DNA of 64,000 nucleotides. Source: Candidatus Avoscillospira avicola. GTDB lineage: Bacteria > Bacillota > Clostridia > Oscillospirales > Oscillospiraceae. Within the stretch, counting starts at the first letter, position 1. The number at the start of each line of letters is the position of its first letter. The stretch spans positions 1 through 64,000 of the forward strand of contig DVHE01000014.1 of assembly GCA_018712245.1 (NCBI GenBank), read 5' to 3'. Below, in pieces: positions 54,085 through 63,256 of the stretch. A program made the translations under genes and the position numbers. The notes beneath the pieces are model-generated. The model did no database searches. It was not told where the DNA came from and worked only from the letters and a program-made list of their open reading frames with translations.

Positions 54085-54870
54085 ATGGATAAACAAACGA
54101 TGATCGGCCGGGTGGCGGAAACAGGGGAAGACCGGCTGCTGCTGGCCCGGCTCTATGACAAGCTGACCGCGGCGGAGCGGCGCTGCGTCCCAGGCTATAC
54201 CGCGTTTCTGGCTCCGAGAGAGCAAATCTTGCTCCGGCGGCTCTTGCCGGAGCTGCCGATCTGCTTTTTCGGCGGCCACCCCGAGGCGGAGCGGGCTGTG
54301 GCCTGCTATCTGCCGGACTACCTGGCGGCGGACTGGCTTTCCGGGCCGGAGGGGCCTGTGGCGGCTGTCCGGGCTTCCTTTTATGAAAAAGACGCGCTGA
54401 CCCACCGGGATTTTCTCGGCAGCCTGATGGGCTGCGGCATTAAACGGGAGACCGTGGGGGACATCTACGTAGCGAAAGGCAGCTGTGACATTCTGGTGAC
54501 GCGTGAGATTCTGCCCTATGTGCTGGACCAGCTGACCAGCGCCGGGAGAACGCGCCTGTCTGTGCGGGCGCTGCCGCTTCAAGAGGTCAGCGGGCCGTGC
54601 TATACCCTCAAGACTCTCCGGGACACAGTGGCTTCCCTCCGGCTGGACGCGTTGGTGGGCGCCGGCTTTTCCATGGCCCGGGGCAAGGCAGCGGAGCTGA
54701 TCGCGGCGGGCAAGGTCTCGCTGGACGGCATGCCCTGCCTAAAACCGGACAAGCTGGTGGAGGAGGGGGCCAAGATTTCCGCCCGAGGCTACGGAAAATT
54801 AGTGCTGTCCCAGATCAACGGACGGACGAAAAAAGACAGAATCTCCATTGTATTGGAGAAATACCAATAA
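54085..54870 (+). CDS. S4-domain RNA-binding protein, YlmH-like
   Basis: The 261-residue product has the YlmH layout: an N-terminal domain with YTAFLAPREQILLRRLLP, a middle block (ALTHRDFLGSLMGCGIKRETVGDIYV), and a C-terminal S4 domain (LRLDALVGAGFSMARGKAAELIAAGKVSLDGMP). YlmH binds ribosomal complexes and, in Gram-positives, is near the division genes; here it stands alone with DUF896. There is no Shine-Dalgarno site before either ATG (54085, 54100), consistent with a leaderless message. A start at 54061 lies inside the promoter. Confidence 0.88.
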   Translation: MDKQTMIGRVAETGEDRLLLARLYDKLTAAERRCVPGYTAFLAPREQILLRRLLPELPICFFGGHPEAERAVACYLPDYLAADWLSGPEGPVAAVRASFYEKDALTHRDFLGSLMGCGIKRETVGDIYVAKGSCDILVTREILPYVLDQLTSAGRTRLSVRALPLQEVSGPCYTLKTLRDTVASLRLDALVGAGFSMARGKAAELIAAGKVSLDGMPCLKPDKLVEEGAKISARGYGKLVLSQINGRTKKDRISIVLEKYQ

Positions 54871-54879
54871 GGAGTCAAT

Positions 54880-55080
54880 ATGGAGCAGGCAAAAATTGAC
54901 CGGATCAATGTTTTGGCCCGGAAATCCAAGGCAGAGGGCCTCACGGAAGCGGAACGGGAGGAGCAGGCAGCCCTCCGTCGGGAATATGTGGCCGCCGTCA
55001 AGCGAAATCTGACCGCCCAGCTGGAGCAGACCTACGTGGTGGATCCCCAGGGCAACAAGCATAAGCTGCGGCATAAATGA
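54880..55080 (+). CDS. DUF896 family protein (YnzC-like)
   Basis: The 66-residue protein has the family pattern KIDRINVLARKSKAEGLTEAEREEQAALRREYVAAVKRNL, two helices in a hairpin, and a short C-terminus. YnzC of Bacillus is linked to the SOS operon; its action is unknown. AAGGAG precedes the ATG, nine bases after the S4 gene, so they are co-transcribed. Confidence 0.93.
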   Translation: MEQAKIDRINVLARKSKAEGLTEAEREEQAALRREYVAAVKRNLTAQLEQTYVVDPQGNKHKLRHK

Positions 55081-55084
55081 CCGG

Positions 55085-55110
55085 GGCGGCAGTATTCTGC
55101 CGCCTCGTTT
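55085..55110 (+). terminator. Terminator after DUF896
   Basis: GGCGGCAG/CTGCCGCC stem (55085-55092/55097-55104), TATT loop, then TCGTTT. Confidence 0.75.
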
Positions 55111-55118
55111 GGCATTTT

Positions 55119-56099
55119 CTATGGCTGATATTGCTCCAAGGACGGCTGGAGCAAGCGCCGGTACGCCTCGATGACCCAGTCCGGCGACAGGATCGTGGCG
55201 TCGGCGCCGAAGCCGGCCAGCCAGCCCAAAAACAGCGGCGATACCGCGATGTCCATGGTGAAGGCGAAGTGGTCCGGCCCGTCTGGGATGAGCATGGTGT
55301 CCGGCCCGAACCGGTCCAGCACCACGCCGGCCAGCCGGTTGTGAAAGCGCATATGGACCTGGGCCGTCTCGCCGCTGAACATCCCGAAGACATTGCGCCC
55401 GTAGGCGGCAGCGGAGAGCTTGCGCACCTCCGGCGAGATGAACCGGGGCTTGCCTGTGGAGCGGATGTCGGCCATCTTGTCCACGCGATAGTGGGTGATG
55501 CCGTGGCGCTGGGAGTGGGCAACCAGATAGTAATTTTCGTTGTCCCAAACCAGGGCATAGGGGCTTGCCTCATAGCTGCCCGGGCGGAAATGGCGCCGAC
55601 CGTCCACCCCCCATTCAAAATAGCGGAAGGAGATCCGGCTGTTTTGGGAAATGGCTTCCTGGAGCTGGTCCACCAGGTAGTAGATGCTCTCCACCATGGT
55701 CTTTACCCGGCCTGAGACCACCACCTGCCGCTTGAGGCTGCCAGCCTCGTGGATGCTGGCCAGACGGCCCAGCTTTTCGATCAGCTCCAGGGACTTCTTA
55801 GTCGTCAGGAAACGGGAGGACTGCACCGCGTCCACCAGAAGCTTCAGCTCCGGCATCTCGAAGTCCCGGGATGCGAGATAGTATCCGCCGTTTTTCCCGC
55901 GCTTGTGGAGGATGTCCAGCCCGAAGTCCTGCAAGCAGGCAATATCGTTGTAAATGGCCTTGCGTTCGGCCTGGATGCCCTGGGCGCTGAGATAGTCCAG
56001 AATGCGCTGGGCCGTGAGAGGATGCTGCTCATCGGACTGCTCCTCCAGCAGTGCCTTCAAATAGAGGAGCTTGAGCTTTTGCCGTTCGGATCTCGCCAT
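55119..56099 (-). CDS. WYL-domain transcriptional regulator
   Basis: The 326-residue product has an N-terminal winged helix-turn-helix (about 1-85, QRILDYLSAQGIQAERKAIYNDIACLQDFG), a WYL ligand domain (about 140-220, RISFRYFEWGVDGRRHFRPGSYEASPYALVWDNENYYLVAHS) and a WCX C-terminal dimer region. The canonical W-Y-L residues appear as ALVWDNENYYLVA. WYL proteins sense nucleic acid or nucleotide ligands. It is divergent from the C5-epimerase-like lipoprotein gene, and a palindromic site lies in its own promoter. Confidence 0.92.
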   Translation of the reverse strand: MARSERQKLKLLYLKALLEEQSDEQHPLTAQRILDYLSAQGIQAERKAIYNDIACLQDFGLDILHKRGKNGGYYLASRDFEMPELKLLVDAVQSSRFLTTKKSLELIEKLGRLASIHEAGSLKRQVVVSGRVKTMVESIYYLVDQLQEAISQNSRISFRYFEWGVDGRRHFRPGSYEASPYALVWDNENYYLVAHSQRHGITHYRVDKMADIRSTGKPRFISPEVRKLSAAAYGRNVFGMFSGETAQVHMRFHNRLAGVVLDRFGPDTMLIPDGPDHFAFTMDIAVSPLFLGWLAGFGADATILSPDWVIEAYRRLLQPSLEQYQP

Positions 56100-56145
56100 G
56101 GAGAACCCCTCCTTTGCTGCTCACTGTCTCCAGAATACCACAAAC

Positions 56146-56174
56146 ACTGTACCATAATTCGTACATCAAATCAA
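56146..56174 (-). promoter_or_regulatory. Promoter of the WYL gene with an inverted-repeat operator candidate
   Basis: Minus-strand TTGATT (56169-56174), 17-base spacer, TACAGT (56146-56151). The inverted repeat TGTAC-N8-GTACA (56148-56165) covers the spacer and part of the -10, a good place for autoregulation by the WYL protein. Confidence 0.5.
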
Positions 56175-56190
56175 GGATAGGAGAATCCCA

Positions 56191-57750
56191 TTGAAGCTGC
56201 ATTTCCCGTTCCGAGTGATTTTGCCGCTGGCGGCATTTCTGATGCTGCTGTGCGGCTGCCAAAAAGAGGCAGGAGAACTGCCGGAAGACTTATCGCTTTC
56301 CGACATATATCTCCAGGAGACGGAGGAAAAAGATCCCCCGCCGGAGACGCCGGAGGAAGCGGCCCCGCCGGATGCGGGCGAAACACCCGAGACCGACGAA
56401 CCGGCTGAACCGGAACCCATCTGGCAGATCAAGCTGCTGGACGGTACCGTTGACCTCTATTCCGAGGAACTTGCCCTGGGCCGCGGCGTTCAGACCGTCA
56501 ACCGCTACGTCTACTCCGCCGGCGATACGGTGGAGATGGGCCGTGTGTCGGCGGACGGCGGTCCGGTGACAGTCTGGACCCAGCGGGTGGGAAGCGGCAC
56601 CATGAAGTGCTACGACCCGGAGACCGGAACCTGGTCGGAGACGGCGTTGGCGGCGGGGGAGTATCGGTTCAACTGGGCCGCGCTCTCTTTTGCGGACGGC
56701 AGCTCCACGCTGGTGTACCTTCCCAAGGTATACCGGGAGCGGGGACAGTCGTCGCTGGAGTATCTGCCGGACTTTGACGGCGTTCTCCGGGTGGCAGCCG
56801 ACGGGGCTGGATTTACCCTCTCTCTGGAGGTGACGCTCCCGGAGGAGGCGGTGGTGGCGGACTATATGGCTGTGACCTCGCCCACGGCCCTTTGGGACTG
56901 GGCCGACCCGGAAGGGGAGACGCTCTGGCGGGACTGCCTCAAAGAGAGCGTTGGGATGTGGTGCCTGGACGGCTTTTACCGCGCCACGCCGGAGGACTAC
57001 GTGCCCACCGGGGAAAACTACTTCTACCGCTGCCCCGCCACGTATCTGGTCAAGGAGATACTGGAAATTGCCGAGGCCGGCCAATACGGCGGCAAGATTC
57101 TCTCCATCGCCATGCTGGACGCGGTGGCGCGGCAGCAAAACGCCTACGGCTTTTGGGAGACCGCGCCGCAGAGCGGCTGGCTCTCGCGGGACTATGGCCT
57201 GGCGGCGGGATTCTACGATACCCGCTTCAATACCGACCTTCAAGAGCTGTTCCTCCGGTGCTACCATGCCTTCGGCGGAGACCGCTTCCTGGAGACGCTG
57301 GAGCGCTACAGCGACTTCTTCCTTTGGTACAGTGAAAAATACCACTTTGAGACCGAGAACGGCTGGTTTGTGGAGGACTACTATCACCCCGACGGCGGAC
57401 AGCCCACCCACTGCTCCCTGAACCACCAGGCGGCGGAGTGCAGCCTCCTTTACGACCTGGCCGACACGCTGGAGCGGCCGGAACTCAAAGAGCGGGCAGA
57501 TTTGATGGTCAACGCCATCCGCGATACCGGTACGGCCTGGGTGATGGACGACAGCGACCTATACTACTGCATCTATCCCGACGGCAGCTATGGCCGGGAC
57601 GACTACCCTTACCTCACTTACAACGATCTCCTGACCTTGCAGGGCGACCTGGAGCGGCAGTACGGCGCCCGGGACGCGACGATTCAGGCGATCATGGACG
57701 CAAAGAAAATATGGATGGACAAGAACGGCGTAACAGGCTACTGGACGTAA
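56191..57750 (+). CDS. Lipoprotein with D-glucuronyl C5-epimerase-like C-terminal region
   Basis: The 519-residue product has a lipoprotein signal (PLAAFLMLLCGC), an acidic Pro-rich spacer (about 30-75), a beta-rich middle part with ELALGRGVQTVNRYVYSAGDTV, and a helical C-terminal half. The segment GWFVEDYYHPDGGQPTHCSL, then NHQAAECSLLYDLADTLERPELKERA, and 'DLYYCIYPDGSYGRDDYPYLTYNDL' recall the D-glucuronyl C5-epimerase C-terminal fold. A surface sugar-related role is likely; the catalytic residues were not checked. It starts with TTG seven bases after AGGAG. The gene is 25 bases before guaD. Confidence 0.72.
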   Translation: MKLHFPFRVILPLAAFLMLLCGCQKEAGELPEDLSLSDIYLQETEEKDPPPETPEEAAPPDAGETPETDEPAEPEPIWQIKLLDGTVDLYSEELALGRGVQTVNRYVYSAGDTVEMGRVSADGGPVTVWTQRVGSGTMKCYDPETGTWSETALAAGEYRFNWAALSFADGSSTLVYLPKVYRERGQSSLEYLPDFDGVLRVAADGAGFTLSLEVTLPEEAVVADYMAVTSPTALWDWADPEGETLWRDCLKESVGMWCLDGFYRATPEDYVPTGENYFYRCPATYLVKEILEIAEAGQYGGKILSIAMLDAVARQQNAYGFWETAPQSGWLSRDYGLAAGFYDTRFNTDLQELFLRCYHAFGGDRFLETLERYSDFFLWYSEKYHFETENGWFVEDYYHPDGGQPTHCSLNHQAAECSLLYDLADTLERPELKERADLMVNAIRDTGTAWVMDDSDLYYCIYPDGSYGRDDYPYLTYNDLLTLQGDLERQYGARDATIQAIMDAKKIWMDKNGVTGYWT

Positions 57751-57775
57751 GACCAGGACCGGAAAGGAGCGCGAC

Positions 57776-59047
57776 ATGGCCAGCTTCATATGGAAAGGAC
57801 AGATCTGTGACAGCCAGGACAGAAACACCCTGCGAGTGCGGGAAAATCACTACCTGGTGTGCGTGGAGGACCGATGCATGGGGGTGTTTCCCACCTTGCC
57901 GGAGCAGTACCGCGCCTTGCCTCTGGAGGACATGGGGGACCGGCTGATTATCCCCGGGATGACGGACCTCCACATCCACGCGCCGCAGTTTTCCTTCCGG
58001 GGCCTGGGCATGGACATGGAGCTTTTGGACTGGCTCAACACCCACACCTTCCCGGAGGAGAGCAAGTACCGCGATCTGGACTATGCCCGCCGGGCCTATA
58101 GCCAGTTCACGGCGCATCTGCGCCGCAGCGAGACCACCCGGGCGTGTGTCTTCGCCACGGTCCACGTGCCGGCCACCACGCTTCTGATGGAGTTGTTGGA
58201 GGAATCCGGCCTCGTCAGCTACGTGGGCAAGGTGAACATGAACCGCAACGGCCCGCTCTACCTGATCGAGCCGTCCACCATCGCCTCGGTGCGGGAGACC
58301 CGGCGGTGGCTGGAGGATACGGCGGGGCGCTTCGCTCGCACCAAGCCCATCCTGACGCCCCGGTTCATCCCCTCCTGCACCGATGATTTGCTCTATCGCC
58401 TGGCGGATCTCCGGGCGGAGTTCGGCGTGCCGGTCCAGAGCCACCTCTCGGAGAACCTGGGGGAGATCGCCTGGGTCAGGGAGCTGGTTCCCACGGCCCA
58501 AAACTACGGCGACGCCTACCGGAAGTTCGGCCTCCTGGGGGGCGAGACGCCCTGCATCATGGCCCACTGCGTGTACTCCGACGAGGCGGAGATGGAGCTG
58601 CTGCGCGACGGCGGCGTCTTCATCGCCCACAGCCCGGAATCCAATATGAACATCGCCTCCGGCGTCGCGCCGGTCAACCGATTCCTGGACCTGGGCATCC
58701 CCACGGGCCTGGCGACGGATGTGGCCGGCGGCAGCCATGAGAGCCTCTTCCGGGCCATGACCCACGCCATCCAGGCCTCCAAGCTCCGCTGGCGGCTGCT
58801 GGATCAGTCCGTCCCGCCGCTGACCTTCGATACGGCGTTCTATCTGGCCACCCGGGGCGGCGGCGCGTTCTTTGGGGACGTGGGCGCCTTTGACCCAGGC
58901 TTCGCCCTGGACGCCCTGGTTTTGGACGACGGCAATCTGGACCATCCCCAGCCCCTCTCCGTCCGGGAGCGGCTGGAGCGGGCGGCGTACCTGGGCGACG
59001 AGCGGAATATCTATGCCAAGGTGGTCAACGGTCTCCGGCTCTTCTAG
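57776..59047 (+). CDS. guaD: Guanine deaminase
   Basis: The zinc amidohydrolase turns guanine into xanthine. The 423-residue product has the metal motif PGMTDLHIHAPQFSFRGLGMDMELLDWLNTHTFPEE (in parts), VQSHLSENLGE, IMAHCVYSDEAEMELL and GLATDVAGGSHESL with the last metal Asp. AAAGGAG precedes the ATG. It is co-directional with the lipoprotein gene. Its purine link fits salvage by a gut fermenter. Confidence 0.93.
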   Translation: MASFIWKGQICDSQDRNTLRVRENHYLVCVEDRCMGVFPTLPEQYRALPLEDMGDRLIIPGMTDLHIHAPQFSFRGLGMDMELLDWLNTHTFPEESKYRDLDYARRAYSQFTAHLRRSETTRACVFATVHVPATTLLMELLEESGLVSYVGKVNMNRNGPLYLIEPSTIASVRETRRWLEDTAGRFARTKPILTPRFIPSCTDDLLYRLADLRAEFGVPVQSHLSENLGEIAWVRELVPTAQNYGDAYRKFGLLGGETPCIMAHCVYSDEAEMELLRDGGVFIAHSPESNMNIASGVAPVNRFLDLGIPTGLATDVAGGSHESLFRAMTHAIQASKLRWRLLDQSVPPLTFDTAFYLATRGGGAFFGDVGAFDPGFALDALVLDDGNLDHPQPLSVRERLERAAYLGDERNIYAKVVNGLRLF

Positions 59048-59117
59048 TCGGGGCGATAAGGCGGCATAACAGACTTGGGGTGAATTGAAACAAAGTAACA
59101 GCAAAGGAGGATACGGT

Positions 59118-61304
59118 ATGCAGCTCATCATTGTGTTGGTTGTCTTTGCGGCCGGCTTGGCGCTGGCCTTCGCGGCGTTCAACTTTTTCGGCGTCCGGAA
59201 ATTACCCGAGGGCAATGAAAAAATGCAGGAGATCGCTGCCGCCATTCGCGTCGGCGCCAATGCCTTCATTGCCTATGAGTACCAGGTTCTCCTGCTGGTC
59301 ATCGCCATCGTGGCTGTGATTCTGGCCCTTGTCACCATGTGGCAGGCGGCGGTGGCGCTGGTGGTGGGCGCGGTGATGTCCGGCTGCGCCGGATTTGTGG
59401 GAATGCGAATCGCCACCTACGCCAATGTCCGGGTGGCCAACAAGGCCCGGGAAACCCATGACATCGGCCAGACCGTCCAGGTGGCCTTCCGGGGCGGCTC
59501 GGTGATGGGCCTGTGCGTCGGCGGCTTTGCGCTGCTGGGTCTGGCGGCGGTCTACCTAGTCTTCGGCCTGGCCATGGGCCAGCTCTATATCGCGGAATCA
59601 AGTTATGTAAACTATCTTGGCCTGAGCTTCATTCCCTTTACCATGACGCTCTCGGGCTATGCCTTGGGCTGCTCCATCGTGGCCATGTTCAACCGCGTGG
59701 GCGGCGGCATCTACACCAAGGCCGCAGACATGGGCGCGGACCTGGTGGGCAAGACGGAGGCGCAGATTCCCGAGGACGATCCCCGCAACCCTGCCACCAT
59801 TGCCGACAATGTGGGCGACAACGTGGGAGACGTGGCTGGACTTGGCTCCGACCTGCTGGAGAGCTACGTGGGCGCCATTTCCTCTGGCATCATCCTGGCT
59901 TACCATATGTTTCTCCAGTCTTCGGCTCTTGGAACCGGCATGACGGAGACCATGCTGCAAAAGTGCGTGCTGTTCCCGTTGATTTTCGTCTCCATCGGTA
60001 TGCTGGCCTGCTGCATCGGCATCGCGTCGCTGCTGCTGAAGAAGCGGCTTTCCCAGGACCCCCGCAAAGAGCTGGACGGCGCCACTTATGTGGCCGCTGC
60101 CGCCACCATCGTGCTGGGCTTTCTGGCGGCGTGGCTGCTGTTCCGGGGAGAGGACAGCGCCGTCCTGAAAGCCGCCCTGGGCTTCTCGGCAGGGAGCCTG
60201 TCGCCTTGGATCGCCGCCACCATCGGCGTGGTGGCGGGCGTGGCCATCGGCATTCTGGCGGAGTACTATACGTCGGCGGACTACCAGCCGACGCTGCGGC
60301 TGGCCCGTACCGCCGAGGAAGGGTCCGCCCTGACCATCACCCAGGGCCTGGCGCTGGGGATGCGCTCATGCATGGCCCCGTGCATCGTCCTGGCCATTGG
60401 CATCATGACTTCCTACGCGGTTTCCGGGATGTACGGCGTCGCCATGGCCGCCATGGGGATGCTGTCCTTCGTCACGGTCACTGTCTCGGTGGATACCTAC
60501 GGCCCCATTTCCGACAATGCCGGCGGCATCGCGGAGATGAGCGAGCTGGAGCCGGAGGTGCGCAAAATCACCGACACCCTGGATTCGGTGGGCAATACCA
60601 CTGCCGCCATCGGCAAAGGCTTTGCAATCGGCTCCGGCGCCCTGGCCGCGCTGTCGCTGATGATCTCCTATCTCTACTCCTTCAATGAGGTGGGCACGGA
60701 GCTGGTCCTCAATATGATGACGCCTACGGTCCTGGCCGGCGCCATTGTCGGCGGGGCGCTGCCGTTCCTGTTCTCCGGTATGCTGATTGAGGCCGTGGCC
60801 AAGGCTGCCCGGAAGATGGTCAGCGAGGTGCGCCGCCAGTTCCGGGAGATTCCGGGCATCCTGGAGGGCACCGCCAAGCCGGACTACAAGACCTGCATCA
60901 GCATTTCCTATAAGGGCGCCATTGATGAGATGAAGCTGCCTTCGCTGCTGGCAATCGTGGTGCCGGTGGGCTGCGGCTTCCTCTTTGGCCCAGCATTTGT
61001 GGGCGGCCTGATCATCGGCTCTACCCTGGCCGCCATTATGATCGCCATTTTCTGCGGCAACGCCGGCGGCGCCTGGGATAACGGTAAGAAGTATATCGAG
61101 GCCGGCGGCGTCGAAGGTGCCGGGAAGGGAAGCGCTGCCCACAGCGCCGCCGTGGTGGGCGACACCGTGGGCGATCCGCTGAAGGACACCGTCGGCCCCT
61201 GCCTGGATATCTTCATTAAAATTATGTCAACTGTATCCCTGGTCATCAGTCCTGTTTTTGCCCAGTATAACCTGATCGGCTTCCTGAGCCGGCTGTTCTC
61301 CTGA
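59118..61304 (+). CDS. hppA: Membrane pyrophosphatase (K+-stimulated, H+ or Na+ pumping)
   Basis: The 728-residue membrane pump hydrolyses PPi to drive ion export and has about 16 helices. It has the substrate motif DMGADLVGKTEAQIPEDDPRN followed by ADNVGDNVGD, a second acid motif in VDTYGPISDNAGGIAEM, and GNTTAAIGKGFAIGSGALAAL, where Ala in GNTTA marks the K+-dependent branch (Lys in the K+-independent). The C-terminus has HSAAVVGDTVGDPLKDTVGP. ATG at 59118 follows AAAGGAGG; ATG or TTG-like starts upstream are unlikely. Whether H+ or Na+ is pumped is not decided by these motifs. Confidence 0.95.
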   Translation: MQLIIVLVVFAAGLALAFAAFNFFGVRKLPEGNEKMQEIAAAIRVGANAFIAYEYQVLLLVIAIVAVILALVTMWQAAVALVVGAVMSGCAGFVGMRIATYANVRVANKARETHDIGQTVQVAFRGGSVMGLCVGGFALLGLAAVYLVFGLAMGQLYIAESSYVNYLGLSFIPFTMTLSGYALGCSIVAMFNRVGGGIYTKAADMGADLVGKTEAQIPEDDPRNPATIADNVGDNVGDVAGLGSDLLESYVGAISSGIILAYHMFLQSSALGTGMTETMLQKCVLFPLIFVSIGMLACCIGIASLLLKKRLSQDPRKELDGATYVAAAATIVLGFLAAWLLFRGEDSAVLKAALGFSAGSLSPWIAATIGVVAGVAIGILAEYYTSADYQPTLRLARTAEEGSALTITQGLALGMRSCMAPCIVLAIGIMTSYAVSGMYGVAMAAMGMLSFVTVTVSVDTYGPISDNAGGIAEMSELEPEVRKITDTLDSVGNTTAAIGKGFAIGSGALAALSLMISYLYSFNEVGTELVLNMMTPTVLAGAIVGGALPFLFSGMLIEAVAKAARKMVSEVRRQFREIPGILEGTAKPDYKTCISISYKGAIDEMKLPSLLAIVVPVGCGFLFGPAFVGGLIIGSTLAAIMIAIFCGNAGGAWDNGKKYIEAGGVEGAGKGSAAHSAAVVGDTVGDPLKDTVGPCLDIFIKIMSTVSLVISPVFAQYNLIGFLSRLFS

Positions 61305-61342
61305 CAGGTTCCGCGGGAAGATAATCTGAAATATTTAGCAGC

Positions 61343-61378
61343 AAAGCGCCGGGCGTTTCTCAAACACCCGGCGCTTTT
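61343..61378. terminator. Terminator between hppA and the ABC genes
   Basis: AAAGCGCCGGG/CCCGGCGCTTT stem (61343-61353/61367-61377) with an inner GTTT/AAAC, then TTTTC on the plus strand. It can act for both convergent units. Confidence 0.85.
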
Positions 61379-61384
61379 CATGCG

Positions 61385-63256
61385 CTATTGGTTCACATAG
61401 TACTGCGCCTGGGCGTCCCAGAGCCGGCGGTAGAGGCCGGTCTCGTCGTGGAGGAGCGCTTCATGGCTGCCCCGCTGGACGATATGGCCCTGGTCAAAGA
61501 CGACGATCTCGTCGCAAAATTTGCAGGAGGAGAGGCGGTGGCTGATATAGATGGCCGTCCGGTCTCCGGCGATGTCGTTGAAGCGGCTGTAGATGTCGGC
61601 CTCGGCGATGGGGTCCAGGGCGGCGGTGGGCTCGTCGAGGATGATGAACGGCGCGTCCTTGTAGAGCGCCCGGGCGATGGCGATTTTCTGCGCTTCGCCG
61701 CCGGAGACCTCCACGCCATTCTCCCCGTAGTCTCTGTAGAGCTGGGTATCCAGCCCCTGGGGCATCGTGCGGAGCCGGTCGCCGAAGCCTGCATCCTCCA
61801 GCGCCCGGCGCACCCGTTTCCGGTCATAGTTCATAGCGCCGGCCACGTTGCTGCCGAGGCTCTGGGAGAGGAGCTGGAAGTCCTGGAAGACAACAGAGAA
61901 AATCTGCATGTAGTCCCGATAATTGTATTTTCGAATGTCGATGCCGTTCAGCAGTATCTGCCCCTCCTGGGGATCATAGAGGCGGCATAGCAGCTTGATA
62001 AAGGTGGTCTTGCCGGAGCCGTTCTGGCCCACGATGGCCAGCCGCTTTCCAATCTCGAATTTGAGGGACACATCCTTCAGCGCCCAGATGTCGCTTCCCG
62101 GGTAGCGGAAGGACACATGGCGGAACTCGACCGCATACTGCCGGTCAGAGCGTTTTTCGGTGGTGAGGCTGCCCTGATACATACCGTTGGGCAAATCCAG
62201 AAAGGTGAAGGTCTGGTCCAGATAGCCTGCGTTGGTTTTCATTTCTCCCACGCGGGCCCAGACGCCGTAGACATTCATGGCCAGCGCGGTGACGGCGCCT
62301 ACGTACTGCGTGACGGCACCGATATCAAACGCGCCGCCCCAGGCCTTGAGACATACGAAGACATAGATCAATCCGGTAAGAACTGCGAATATGGCCTGAC
62401 TGAGACCGGCATACATACCGGCTTTCCCCTTGGCCATGGCAGCTGCAATGGGCCCTTCACAGCCAAACACGGAATTGCCGTGCCAGTAGGCGTCCACCAG
62501 CCGCTGCTGATCGTAGATGCGCATATCGCCGGCCCGTTCGGAACGGAGACCGATGAAGCCAAAGAAGCCAAACAGACGATTGCCGAAGGTGGCCTTCTCT
62601 CGGACCGAGGACCAGCTATGCAGCACCCGGCTCTCCCAGCGGCCGCCCAGGGCGCTGATGCCCAGCAGAACGGCGGCCAGCAGAAAAACATAGAAAGGGC
62701 TGTTCAAGCAGGTGAGCCATCCGGCGGCGTCGGGTACCGGCTGGAGAAAGAGCGGGACGGTCAGTACAATGCCGCTGCAAATGCCGATGACGGCCTGGAC
62801 GCCTTCTTCAAAGATTTGGGGCGTGCGCATCAGGCCCCAGCCGGACCAGCCCTCATTCTGCTGAATCTGGGCACGGAGGTCCTGCGTCTCACGATCCTCC
62901 AGAGACGCGTAATCCATGGAAAACATTTTCTGGACAAAGAGGATGTCCTTTCGGTCAAATAGGTCATCCAGCAGTGTGTCCTTCCGCTGGCCCAAAAGGG
63001 CCTTGAGGATTTGGAGCAGTCCGACGACAGCAACCGTGACGGCAACCCAGGTCCAGAGGGCCTCTGCCCGCCGGGGGCCAGCCAGTTCGCTGAGAATCCT
63101 GGCGGAGCAGTAGACTGTGGCGTAGGGCGTGAGCGCTGCCGTCAGACAGTAGAGGGACAGGATAGGAAAGTACCCGGGACAGATGTGGTGCAGCAGCCGA
63201 ATGGCCCGCAGATGCTGTTTCAGGGCATGGGAAACAGTTGTTTTCTTGTCATCCAT
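61385..63256 (-). CDS. ABC exporter half-transporter (permease-ATPase)
   Basis: The 623-residue product has about six helices in the first 330 residues and an ATPase with Walker A GQNGSGKTT, signature VSGGEAQKIAIARAL, Walker B FIILDEPTAALD and the switch His in YISHRL. It is type I exporter architecture, heterodimer partner of the gene upstream, with one-base overlap (TGATG). Substrates of such pairs are peptides, lipids or drugs; nothing nearby narrows it. It is convergent with hppA. Confidence 0.93.
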   Translation of the reverse strand: MDDKKTTVSHALKQHLRAIRLLHHICPGYFPILSLYCLTAALTPYATVYCSARILSELAGPRRAEALWTWVAVTVAVVGLLQILKALLGQRKDTLLDDLFDRKDILFVQKMFSMDYASLEDRETQDLRAQIQQNEGWSGWGLMRTPQIFEEGVQAVIGICSGIVLTVPLFLQPVPDAAGWLTCLNSPFYVFLLAAVLLGISALGGRWESRVLHSWSSVREKATFGNRLFGFFGFIGLRSERAGDMRIYDQQRLVDAYWHGNSVFGCEGPIAAAMAKGKAGMYAGLSQAIFAVLTGLIYVFVCLKAWGGAFDIGAVTQYVGAVTALAMNVYGVWARVGEMKTNAGYLDQTFTFLDLPNGMYQGSLTTEKRSDRQYAVEFRHVSFRYPGSDIWALKDVSLKFEIGKRLAIVGQNGSGKTTFIKLLCRLYDPQEGQILLNGIDIRKYNYRDYMQIFSVVFQDFQLLSQSLGSNVAGAMNYDRKRVRRALEDAGFGDRLRTMPQGLDTQLYRDYGENGVEVSGGEAQKIAIARALYKDAPFIILDEPTAALDPIAEADIYSRFNDIAGDRTAIYISHRLSSCKFCDEIVVFDQGHIVQRGSHEALLHDETGLYRRLWDAQAQYYVNQ

